A stretch of 15,642 nt of DNA from CF-39 sp036518215 (lineage in GTDB: Bacteria > Chloroflexota > Limnocylindria > P2-11E): positions 1-15,642 of the forward strand of contig DATDNP010000133.1 of NCBI GenBank assembly GCA_036518215.1, given 5' to 3'. The stretch's first letter is position 1, and each line of letters begins with the position of its first letter. Made by a program: the position numbers and the translations under genes. The notes beneath the pieces are model-generated. The model was not told the origin of the DNA, did no database searches, and saw nothing but the letters and a program-made list of their open reading frames with translations. Positions 1 through 6,951 of this stretch are shown here, piece after piece.

Positions 1-3
1 GGC

Positions 4-10
4 GGGAGGG
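4..10 (+). promoter_or_regulatory. Shine-Dalgarno for the Mo-hydroxylase subunit
   Basis: GGGAGGG lies 8 bases before the ATG at 19. It is one of few clear purine-rich ribosome sites in the window and supports this start at the clipped left edge, where the frame remains open. Confidence 0.6.
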
Positions 11-18
11 AGCCGCTC

Positions 19-1902
19 ATGACGGGCTGGGGCGGCGCGGAGGCGCGCAAGGAGCGCGTCGAGGATCGCATCCGCGTCGAGGCGGACGGGACCGTCGTCG
101 CGCTCTCGGGGAAGGTCGAGTTCGGGCAGGGCATCCGCACCGCCTTCGCGCAGGCCGTCGCGGACGAGATGGACGTGCCGCTCGAGCGCGTGCGCGTCGT
201 CCTCGGCGACACCGGCCAGGTCCCGTGGGACATGGGGACATTCGGCAGCCGTTCCGTCGCGCAGGAGTCGCCGGCGCTGCGCCGCGCCGCTGCGTACGCG
301 CGCGAGCTCATCGCCAAGGGTCACAAGGTCGAGGGAGAGATCCCTGCCGACGTGAAGCTGAAGCCAGAGAGCGAGCGCCGCTACATCGGGAAGCCGATGA
401 GCCGCATCGAGGCGCGCGACATCGTCACGGGGAAGGCGACGTACACCGCGGACGTGCGCCTGCCGAACATGGCGTATGCGGTCATCGCGCGTCCGCCGGT
501 CCGCGGCGCGAAGGCGGCCGGGGTCGACGACTCCGCGGCGCGCGCGATGCCCGGCGTCATCACCGTCGTCCACGCCGGAAACCTCATCGCGGCCGTCGCG
601 AAGCGCGAGGACCAGGCGCGCGCGGCCGCCGACGCGATCGAGGTCGACTGGAAGGTCGAACCGGCGCCGCAGCGGGACACCGTCGACGTGCCGATGCGCG
701 ACGACGGCGGCGTGGACGACGCGCTCGCAGCGGCGAAGACGAAGCTGTCCGCGGCGTTCTCGCTGCCGCCGATCTCGAACGCGCCGATCGGACCGAGCGG
801 TGCCGTCGCGGACGTACGCGCTGACGGTGCCACGATCTACGCGGGGACGCAGCGTCCGTTCGGCCTGCGCGACCAGATCGCCGAGGCGATCGGCCTCGCG
901 CCGGAGAAGGTCCGCGTCATCCCGCAGATGCCGAGCGGCACCTACGGGCGGAACTCGTCCGCGGATGCGCCGCTCGAGGCCGCGATCGTCTCGAAACACG
1001 CCGGCATGCCGGTGCTCCTGCAGTGGTCTCGTGCCGAGGAGTTCGCGTTCGCGCCGACGCGACCGGAGGCGTACCTCGAGGTCTCGGCGGGGCTCGATGC
1101 CGACGGCCGCATCGCCGCGTGGCGCTACGACGAGCACACCAACTCGCACACCGCGGCCGGGCGCGATCCCGCGCTCCAGGGCGCGACCTCGGGCCGGAAC
1201 GCGGTACCGCAGTACCGCATCCCGAAGGCACGTGTGACGCTGCACATCGAGCCGACGCCGCTCCGGACGGCGTCGTTCCGCTCGCTCGCGGCGGCCGAGA
1301 ACATCTTCGCCATCGAGTCGTTCATGGACGAGCTCGCGCACGCGGCGAAGCACGAGCCGCTCGCGTTCCGGCTCAGCCACGTCGAGGATCCGCGGCTCCG
1401 CCGCGCGTACGAGCAGGTCGCACACGACAGCGGTTGGGGCCGGAAGCCAGGCGACGGCCGCGGGCTCGGGATCGCCGGGACCATCTACCACGGGACGTAC
1501 ATCGCCGAGGTCGCCGAGGTCGAGGTCGATCCTTCCGGACACGTCCGACTCGTGGCGGTGTGGTGCGCGATCGATCCGGGACTCACGCTGAACCCTGACG
1601 GCGTGCGCAACCAGACCGAGGGCGGGATCCAGCAGTCCGCATCGTGGACGCTCTACGAGGCGCTCCGCCACAGGGACGGTCGTGTCATCAACACGAGCTG
1701 GGACACGTATCCGATCGCGACCTTCCGCGACGCGCCCGAGAGGATCTCGGTGAACGTCATCGGCGATCCGACGAAGCCGTCGACCGGAGTAGGTGAGCCA
1801 GGCGCCGTGTGCATCTCCGCCGCGATCGCGAACGCCGTGTTCGCGGCGAACGGCGTGCGCGTGCGCGATCTTCCGATGACGCCGGAGCGCGTCCGGGGCT
1901 AG
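19..1902 (+). CDS. Xanthine dehydrogenase-family molybdopterin-binding subunit, IorB/nicotinate dehydrogenase-like
   Basis: Large catalytic subunit of a molybdenum hydroxylase that would hydroxylate an aldehyde or N-heterocycle using water, passing electrons to a separate 2Fe-2S subunit. The 627 residues begin with a GKVEFGQGIRTAF segment (31-43), normally part of the cofactor-binding half. An a/b hammerhead region follows (about 128-212), then the cofactor domains. This N-terminal placement is typical of isoquinoline 1-oxidoreductase beta subunits and not of classical xanthine dehydrogenase. GVGEPG (590-595) carries the conserved catalytic glutamate, E593. The ATG at 19 follows GGGAGGG at 4-10 with 8 bases between. 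The frame is open to the window edge, so an upstream start is possible. No 2Fe-2S or FAD subunit is visible; it could lie to the left. The substrate cannot be named. The TAG stop overlaps the stop of the convergent neighbour. Family confident, exact start and substrate not. Confidence 0.88.
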   Translation: MTGWGGAEARKERVEDRIRVEADGTVVALSGKVEFGQGIRTAFAQAVADEMDVPLERVRVVLGDTGQVPWDMGTFGSRSVAQESPALRRAAAYARELIAKGHKVEGEIPADVKLKPESERRYIGKPMSRIEARDIVTGKATYTADVRLPNMAYAVIARPPVRGAKAAGVDDSAARAMPGVITVVHAGNLIAAVAKREDQARAAADAIEVDWKVEPAPQRDTVDVPMRDDGGVDDALAAAKTKLSAAFSLPPISNAPIGPSGAVADVRADGATIYAGTQRPFGLRDQIAEAIGLAPEKVRVIPQMPSGTYGRNSSADAPLEAAIVSKHAGMPVLLQWSRAEEFAFAPTRPEAYLEVSAGLDADGRIAAWRYDEHTNSHTAAGRDPALQGATSGRNAVPQYRIPKARVTLHIEPTPLRTASFRSLAAAENIFAIESFMDELAHAAKHEPLAFRLSHVEDPRLRRAYEQVAHDSGWGRKPGDGRGLGIAGTIYHGTYIAEVAEVEVDPSGHVRLVAVWCAIDPGLTLNPDGVRNQTEGGIQQSASWTLYEALRHRDGRVINTSWDTYPIATFRDAPERISVNVIGDPTKPSTGVGEPGAVCISAAIANAVFAANGVRVRDLPMTPERVRG

Positions 1903-3521
1903 GCGACCGCCCGGACGCCGCGGCCCCGCACGACGCGGCCGGCCTTCGCGCCGCTGTGCTCGCCGTCGACGAGCACCGGCGTCCCGTTCACGACCACGTG
2001 CCGCACGCCCGTCGCATACGCGTGCGGCTTCTCGTACGTCGCATGGTCGGCGATGGTCGAGGGGTCGAAGACGACGATGTCGGCGAAGCGCTCCGGCGCG
2101 AGCGTCCCGCGGCGGTCGAGGTGCAGGTTGGCGGCGGGGAACGAGGTCATCCGCCGGATCACGTCCTCGAGCGTCGCGGCATGCTCGTCGCGCACGAAGT
2201 GCCCGAGCACGCGTGCGAACGTCCCGTACGCACGCGGGTGCGGCTGCGATCGGAGGAACACGCCCTCCGGCGCGATCGAGCCGGCGTCGGACCCAAAGGC
2301 CATCCACGGAAGGGCGGCCTCGCGCCGGAGGTTCTCCTTCGAGCCCATGAACACGATCATCCCGACGCGACTGCGGTCGTCGCGAACGAGATCCATCGCG
2401 ACGTCGCGCGGATCCGCGGCACGCCGCCGCGCGATCTCGGCGAGCGTGAGGCCGGTGAGCGGCTTCAGCGCCTCGCTCTTGAAGGACACGAGCAGGATCC
2501 CCTCGGGACCGCCGGCCGCGTCGTACAGGTTCTCCCATCCGTCACCCGGCCGCGTCATCTCGTCGCGGATCCGCGCCCGCTGCGCTGGGTCGCCGAGGCG
2601 CGCGCGCATTGCCTCGGGACCGCCGTCGTGCGCCCACGGCGGAAAGCACGCGTTCAGGCCGGTCGCGCCCGCTTCGTACGGGTACATGTCCGCGGTGATG
2701 CGGAGCCCGTCGCGCCGCGCGCGTTCGACGCGCTCGATGGCGCCGTCGAGCTTCGGCCAGTTGCGCCTCCCCGCCTGCTTCAGGTGGTAGATCTCGGCCC
2801 CGACACGCGCGCGCCGCGCGATGTCGAGGAGCTCGTCGATCGCCTCGAGCAGGGCGTCGCCTTCGCTGCGCATGTGTGAGATGTACATCCCGTCGTACGG
2901 CGCCGCGGCCTCGCAGAGCGAGACGAGCTCCTCCGTCGACGCGTACGCGGCCGGTGCGTAGATGAGGGACGAGCCGACGCCGAGCGCGCCGTCGCGCATC
3001 GCGCGGTCCACGAGCCCGCGCATCCGCACGAGCTCCTCCGGCGTCGGCGGCCGGTCGTCGTTCCCGATCTCGTGCATCCGAACGGTCGTCGCGCCGACGA
3101 ACGACGCGATGTTCGTCGAGATGCCGCGCGCCTCGAGATCGCGGAGGGCCTCGTCGAGCGTCGTCCACGTGATGTCGTACGTGATGTCGCCCTGCTGCTC
3201 GAGGCGCTCGCGCTTCATCCGCTCGTTGAGCGGACCGAGCGACCACCCCTCACCGAAGACTTCGAGCGTCACGCCCTGGCGGATGTCGGACTGCGATCGC
3301 CCGTCTGCGAAGAGCGTGTCGGTCGCCCACGAGAGCATGTTGATGAAGCCAGGCGCGACGGCGAGCCCGGTCGCGTCGAGCTCGCGCGTCCCGTGACCGC
3401 TCACCGACCCGACGACGGTGATCGTGTCGCCGCTCACGGCGACATCGGCGCGGCGCGGCGGGCCTCCGCTCCCGTCGTACACCATGCCGCCCCTGATCAC
3501 GACGTCGTGGAGCGTCCGCAC
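1899..3521 (-). CDS. N-acyl-D-amino-acid deacylase-like amidohydrolase (D-aminoacylase family)
   Basis: Amidohydrolase-superfamily enzyme of 540 residues, the usual D-aminoacylase length. The family hydrolyses the acyl-amide bond of N-acyl-D-amino acids in the cytoplasm. The N-terminal small beta domain reads DVVIRGGMVYDGSG (6-19). The barrel carries ISHMR with H216, YHLK with H246 and GSDAGS with D412. The C-terminal part is the family's FADIVVFDP strand (479-487). Two metal-site motifs differ from characterised enzymes. The first-strand HxH after PGFI is replaced by NMLSWA (61-66), and the usual GNCG cysteine region is VFGEGWS (88-94). The enzyme may therefore be mononuclear or act on another substrate. 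The start is GTG at 3521, where the usual first strand begins. It has no Shine-Dalgarno, but TAGCAT lies 8 bases upstream. Its TAG stop shares CTAG with the convergent Mo-hydroxylase gene. Confidence 0.87.
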   Translation of the reverse strand: MRTLHDVVIRGGMVYDGSGGPPRRADVAVSGDTITVVGSVSGHGTRELDATGLAVAPGFINMLSWATDTLFADGRSQSDIRQGVTLEVFGEGWSLGPLNERMKRERLEQQGDITYDITWTTLDEALRDLEARGISTNIASFVGATTVRMHEIGNDDRPPTPEELVRMRGLVDRAMRDGALGVGSSLIYAPAAYASTEELVSLCEAAAPYDGMYISHMRSEGDALLEAIDELLDIARRARVGAEIYHLKQAGRRNWPKLDGAIERVERARRDGLRITADMYPYEAGATGLNACFPPWAHDGGPEAMRARLGDPAQRARIRDEMTRPGDGWENLYDAAGGPEGILLVSFKSEALKPLTGLTLAEIARRRAADPRDVAMDLVRDDRSRVGMIVFMGSKENLRREAALPWMAFGSDAGSIAPEGVFLRSQPHPRAYGTFARVLGHFVRDEHAATLEDVIRRMTSFPAANLHLDRRGTLAPERFADIVVFDPSTIADHATYEKPHAYATGVRHVVVNGTPVLVDGEHSGAKAGRVVRGRGVRAVA

Positions 3522-3529
3522 GAGCGCCG

Positions 3530-3535
3530 ATGCTA
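3530..3535 (-). promoter_or_regulatory. Candidate -10 element of a leaderless promoter for the amidohydrolase
   Basis: On the minus strand this reads TAGCAT (TANNNT), separated by 8 bases from the GTG start at 3521. Transcription would begin at or next to the start codon. No Shine-Dalgarno and no good -35 hexamer are visible. Confidence 0.45.
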
Positions 3536-3556
3536 GACATCGTCGACACTTGGCGC

Positions 3557-4165
3557 ATGTACGGCCTCACGAAGGGTGAGCTCGCTCTTCTGCGCTCGCT
3601 CCGCACGCCGGAGAAGGTGCAGGCGTTCCTCGACAAGCTTCCCTACAACCTCGAGCCCGACGGCGACACGCTGCGCTCGCCGCGGCGCGTGATGCGCGAC
3701 CGCACCGCGCACTGCGCGGAGGGCGCGTTCTTCGCGGCCGCGGCGTTCCGCGTGAACGGACGCCCGCCGCTCATCGTCGATCTCGAAGCGGTGCGCGACG
3801 ACGACCACATCCTCGCCGTCTACCGCGAGGGCGGGGCGTGGGGTGCGGTCGCGACGTCGAAGTTCGCCGGCCTGCGGTTCCGCGCGCCCGTGTACCGGAC
3901 GGTGCGCGAGCTCGTCCTGAGCTACTTCGAGGACTACTACAACTGGGACGGCGAGCGGACGCTGCGCGCGTACTCGCGGCCGATCTCGCTCGCGCGCTTC
4001 GACCGCATCGGATGGATGGTCGCCGAGACCGACCTCTGGCCGGTCACGGAATACCTCGTGCAGGCTCGGCACACGCGGCTCATCCCGCTCGGCGCCGCGC
4101 GCAGACTCCCTCGTCTGGACCACCGCTCGTACGACGCGGGGCTCGTCGGTTCGCCAAAGCACTGA
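3557..4165 (+). CDS. Hypothetical protein with weak transglutaminase-like Cys/His core
   Basis: Cytoplasmic protein of 202 residues that I do not recognise with certainty. AHCAEGAFFAAAAF (51-64) puts C53 at the start of a helix. It is followed by a strand PPLIVDLEA (70-78) and DDDHILAVY (81-89) with H84. This Cys-helix then His-strand order resembles the transglutaminase-like/papain fold, but I see no clear third Asp at the expected spacing, so activity is unproven. An aromatic stretch, YFEDYYNWDG (123-132), follows. I chose ATG 3557 over ATG 3530 for three reasons. The latter leaves only 8 bases to the divergent gene. Its extra nine residues contain a CTA codon within a CTAG, a tetramer otherwise seen only outside gene interiors here. 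GACACT (3545-3550) sits 6 bases before 3557. Neither start has a Shine-Dalgarno. Possible alternatives are a C39-like peptidase or a non-enzymatic relative. Confidence 0.72.
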   Translation: MYGLTKGELALLRSLRTPEKVQAFLDKLPYNLEPDGDTLRSPRRVMRDRTAHCAEGAFFAAAAFRVNGRPPLIVDLEAVRDDDHILAVYREGGAWGAVATSKFAGLRFRAPVYRTVRELVLSYFEDYYNWDGERTLRAYSRPISLARFDRIGWMVAETDLWPVTEYLVQARHTRLIPLGAARRLPRLDHRSYDAGLVGSPKH

Positions 4166-4172
4166 AATCTGC

Positions 4173-4178
4173 TAGCGT
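4173..4178 (+). promoter_or_regulatory. Candidate extended -10 promoter for the membrane protein gene
   Basis: TAGCGT is preceded by TGC, an extended -10 arrangement, just after the stop of the upstream gene. A poor -35 candidate TTCGCC (4150-4155) is 17 bases upstream. The predicted leader of about 24 bases carries the purine-rich ribosome site, unlike the leaderless genes nearby. Confidence 0.4.
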
Positions 4179-4195
4179 CCGGCCATCCAGAGGGC

Positions 4196-4206
4196 TGAGG
4201 AGGGGA
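4196..4206 (+). promoter_or_regulatory. Shine-Dalgarno deciding the GTG start of the membrane protein
   Basis: The purine run ending in GGAGGGGA lies immediately before the GTG at 4209 and fixes this as the start codon. Confidence 0.6.
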
Positions 4207-4208
4207 GC

Positions 4209-4769
4209 GTGCTTCGTAGCGTCGCGGCCGTCGAGCAGCGCCCCTGGCTCGTGCTCGCGCTGGTGTTCCTCGCGACGACCTTCTTCGGTTTCATGGTCCA
4301 AGCGCTCGGGAACGTGTATCTCAACTGGCGTGGCGACCCGATCGTCCAGGAGTACCGTTCGACCCTCTCGTACACGTCGGCCGTCGTCGGTGACGGCGTC
4401 CTCATCCCGCTCGTCAACGTGTTCATGACGAGCCAGCTCGCGGTATGGCGGCGGCGGCCGCACGCGCGCGAGATCGCCGCTGCGGTCGCGGGCGCGGGCC
4501 TCATCACGCTCTTCGCGCACCTCTACCAGGCGGTGAACGACCTGCGGAACTGGGCGATGCCGGCGCCCTTCCACTGGACCGTCGTCGGGTACTACCACGC
4601 CGCGTTCATGTGGGCCGAGATCTCGTGCGTGCTCTTCTTCTGGGGCCAGGTCGCGCTCGTCGCGAAGGAGAAGCCGCGCGCGATCCTCTCGCACCGCGTC
4701 GCGTTCGCGTTCCTGTGTGGCGCGCTGTTCCTACGTCTGCTGTTCGCCGACTACGGGTACATCCACTAG
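4209..4769 (+). CDS. Five-helix integral membrane protein of unknown function
   Basis: A 186-residue inner-membrane protein with no function I can assign. Hydrophobic segments lie at about 13-31, 59-79, 89-106, 128-152 and 163-180, joined by short loops with arginines at RRRP (81-84). A GDGVLIPLVN motif (61-70) opens helix 2. The histidines H104, H122 and H130 and many tryptophans and tyrosines lie in or next to helices 3 and 4, which could suit haem, quinone or metal contact, but this is speculation. There is no cleavable signal peptide: the N-terminus is ten short polar-to-neutral residues leading straight into helix 1. The GTG start has a strong purine-rich site just upstream. The gene is 43 bases after the Cys/His protein gene and may share its transcript, though it has its own candidate promoter. 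Its TAG stop shares CTAG with the convergent nucleotidyltransferase. Confidence 0.75.
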   Translation: MLRSVAAVEQRPWLVLALVFLATTFFGFMVQALGNVYLNWRGDPIVQEYRSTLSYTSAVVGDGVLIPLVNVFMTSQLAVWRRRPHAREIAAAVAGAGLITLFAHLYQAVNDLRNWAMPAPFHWTVVGYYHAAFMWAEISCVLFFWGQVALVAKEKPRAILSHRVAFAFLCGALFLRLLFADYGYIH

Positions 4770-5467
4770 TCGCGGAGCCCGAGCTCCTCGCGCCACGCCG
4801 CGAGCGCTCGCCGGAGCGTGTCATCGTCGCCGTCGCATGCCGCGCCGCCTCGCACCTCGCTCGCGCGACGAAGGACCGCGTGCCACCTTCGATCGACATG
4901 CTCGAGCGCCCAGCGAAGCCCCGCCGCGTGCGACGTCGGGCGCGCCGTTTCGAGACCGGCGAGCGAACGCGCGATGTCGAGCAGCTCCTTCGCCGCGTCG
5001 CGCTCGTTCGAGACCTCGGGCTTCTCGGCGAGCATGTCGCGGATCGCGGCACGGACGTGCTCGGCGGTGACGCGCGGGAGGATGAGCGGCGCGCTCGGCC
5101 CGATGATCGCGATGCCCTCGTCACGCATGTTCGCGATGTTGTCCGCCGAGAGCATGAACGCCGGCGGCTGCAGCGACCCGGCTCGGAACCACCACGCCGG
5201 TCGTGTCGTGCCCTCGGGCACCAGGTCGTCTCGTGGGACGTAGTCACCCTCGAGGAGCAGGGACTCCGCATCCTGCCCCGCGAGCTCGGCGTGCAGCGCG
5301 CGCAGCCGAGAGACCCGTTGCGCGGTGAGCCCGCCGGCGACGATCACGAGGAGGTCGTAGTCGCTGGTCCCGGGTGCGAAGTCACCCGTCGCGAACGAGC
5401 CGCCGAGATAGATGGCGATGAGGAAGTCGCCGAGGACGTCGCGCAGCTCCGTCGCGTAGCGCCGCAC
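4766..5467 (-). CDS. AadA-like nucleotidyltransferase (aminoglycoside adenylyltransferase-type fold)
   Basis: Polymerase-beta-type nucleotidyltransferase of 233 residues. The catalytic signature is LGGSFATGDF (21-30) followed by SDYDLLVI (35-42), giving G22-G23-S24 and the metal-binding pair D36 and D38. The C-terminal two thirds is helical and resembles the domain of ANT(3'')/AadA proteins, with an EGIAIIGPS segment before helices. Such enzymes transfer AMP from ATP to a hydroxyl of a small molecule, classically streptomycin or spectinomycin. A chromosomal copy beside metabolic genes need not confer resistance. It begins with GTG, 13 bases after the TGA of the glcD-type gene, so it is probably translated from that transcript. 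I see no own promoter or Shine-Dalgarno. Fold confident, substrate unknown. Confidence 0.8.
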   Translation of the reverse strand: MRRYATELRDVLGDFLIAIYLGGSFATGDFAPGTSDYDLLVIVAGGLTAQRVSRLRALHAELAGQDAESLLLEGDYVPRDDLVPEGTTRPAWWFRAGSLQPPAFMLSADNIANMRDEGIAIIGPSAPLILPRVTAEHVRAAIRDMLAEKPEVSNERDAAKELLDIARSLAGLETARPTSHAAGLRWALEHVDRRWHAVLRRASEVRGGAACDGDDDTLRRALAAWREELGLRD

Positions 5468-5480
5468 GATCGCCGGCGGC

Positions 5481-6896
5481 TCACTGCTCCCCGTAGAGCT
5501 TCCCTGGATTCAGGATGTTCTTCGGGTCCATCGTCGCCTTGATGCGCTTCATCACGTCGAGCGCGTCGCCGTGCTCAGCGCGCATGTAGCGCGAGCGCAC
5601 CGCGCCCGTGCCGTGCTCGCCGGTCACGGTGCCGCCGACCTCGATCGCCAGCCTGTGGATGCGATCCGCGAGCTCGTCCGCGCGACCGACCTCGTCCGCG
5701 TCCTCGGGATCGATGAGGATCGCCGAGTGGACGTTCCCGTCGCCGAAGTGGCCGTAGAAGACGACGCCGATGCGCAGCTCGGCGGCCAGCTCTCGCGCGC
5801 GCCGCATCGTGCGCGGGATCTCGGTGAGCGGCACGGCGATGTCCTCGCCCGCGAAGATCCGGTGCTTCCCTGGGTTGGCGAGCGCGGACGCCGCGGCCAT
5901 CCCGCTGCGCGCCGCCCAGAGCTTCGTCACCGAGGCCTCGTCATCCGCGACGCGCGTGACGGTCGCGCGCCGCTTCACGATGTCGTCGACGAAGCGGATG
6001 GTCGCGCCGAGTCCCTCGGGCGTGCCTTCGACCTCGACGAAGAGCACAGCCTCTCCGTCGGGGAGGCCGAGGTCCGGCTTCCACTTCTGCAGCGCCTCCA
6101 CCGCGGACGTGTCGAGGAGCTCCGCGGTGGACGGCAGGACCCCAGCGGCGAAGAGATCGTCGAGCGAGCGGACGGTCTCCTCGAGGACGGAGTACCCCGC
6201 GAGCACGACCGCACGTGCGGGCGGTCGCGGCTGCACGCGCAGACGGAGCGTCGTCATGATGCCGAGCGTCCCCTCGGACCCGACGAACAGCTTCGTGAGG
6301 TCGATGCCGCTCGAGCTCTTGAGCGCTTTCGAGCGCGCGCCGCCGGTCCAGATGACCGAGCCGTCGGCGAGCACGACCTCGGCGCCGAGGACGTACGCGG
6401 ACGTCGTCCCCCAGCGCACGGCGTGCGGGCCGCTGGCGTTGTTCGCGGCCATGCCGCCGATCGTGCAGGCGCGGCCGCTCCCCGGATCGGGCGGGAAGAA
6501 GAGACCCTGGGAGCGCAGCGCGTCCTGGAGGTCGTTGAAGACGATGCCCGGCCGCACGACCGCCTGCAGGTTCGCGCGGTCGATCTCGAGGATCTCCCGC
6601 ATCCGCGAGAACGAGATCACGATGCCGCCGCGCGACGCGACGGCGCCGCCGGTCTGCCCGGTGCCCGCGCCGCGCGCGACGACCGGCGTGTTGGTCTCGT
6701 CCGCGAGACGCACGACCGACGCGACGTGCTCGGTCGTCCGCGGCACGACGACGACGTCGGGGACCTTCCGCTGCCGCAGCGACCAGAACGACGCATCGAA
6801 GGCGTACGGGAGGAGCGTCGCGGGGTCGTCGATGACGGCGTCGGGAGGCAGGATCGCGCGCAGCCGCTCGCCGATCCGCGTCATCGTTGCGCTCAT
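5481..6896 (-). CDS. glcD: FAD-linked oxidase, glycolate/D-lactate dehydrogenase type
   Basis: A 471-residue flavoprotein of the vanillyl-alcohol-oxidase fold that oxidises an alpha-hydroxy acid such as glycolate or D-lactate to the keto acid. The FAD-binding half has RGAGTGQTGG (75-84), PDPGSGRACTIGGM (136-149) and VGSEGTLGI (205-213). The C-terminal substrate half has YGHFGDGNVH (381-390), GEHGTG (426-431) and the closing PKNILNPGK (458-466), all hallmarks of GlcD. I set the start at ATG 6896 (MSATMTRI). The reading frame stays open further upstream, but that extension is arginine- and serine-rich, crosses the divergent gene and has no family likeness. TAGGAT (minus strand of 6905-6910) sits 8 bases before this ATG, with no Shine-Dalgarno. 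ATG 6884 is an alternative. The partner glcF-type gene is divergent; no glcE is present. Confidence 0.92.
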   Translation of the reverse strand: MSATMTRIGERLRAILPPDAVIDDPATLLPYAFDASFWSLRQRKVPDVVVVPRTTEHVASVVRLADETNTPVVARGAGTGQTGGAVASRGGIVISFSRMREILEIDRANLQAVVRPGIVFNDLQDALRSQGLFFPPDPGSGRACTIGGMAANNASGPHAVRWGTTSAYVLGAEVVLADGSVIWTGGARSKALKSSSGIDLTKLFVGSEGTLGIMTTLRLRVQPRPPARAVVLAGYSVLEETVRSLDDLFAAGVLPSTAELLDTSAVEALQKWKPDLGLPDGEAVLFVEVEGTPEGLGATIRFVDDIVKRRATVTRVADDEASVTKLWAARSGMAAASALANPGKHRIFAGEDIAVPLTEIPRTMRRARELAAELRIGVVFYGHFGDGNVHSAILIDPEDADEVGRADELADRIHRLAIEVGGTVTGEHGTGAVRSRYMRAEHGDALDVMKRIKATMDPKNILNPGKLYGEQ

Positions 6897-6903
6897 CCGA
6901 CCG

Positions 6904-6910
6904 TATCCTA
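6904..6910. promoter_or_regulatory. Overlapping bidirectional -10 element between glcD and glcF
   Basis: TATCCTA holds TATCCT on the plus strand and TAGGAT on the minus strand, offset by one base. Both fit TANNNT. The minus-strand element is 8 bases from the glcD ATG. On the plus strand, transcription would begin near 6916, about 36 bases before the GTG chosen for glcF. Confidence 0.5.
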
Positions 6911-6951
6911 CGGACATCACCATCACGTCGACCCACACGGCATCCGCGCAC

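Noticed and set aside
1809..2879. A 356-residue plus-strand frame across the Mo-hydroxylase end and the amidohydrolase
   Set aside because: It crosses two well-supported genes and reads as arginine-rich shadow sequence.
5770..6951. Upstream extension of the glcF frame
   Set aside because: It lies antisense to glcD and is a serine/arginine-rich shadow. The recognisable protein begins just before the first CxxC.
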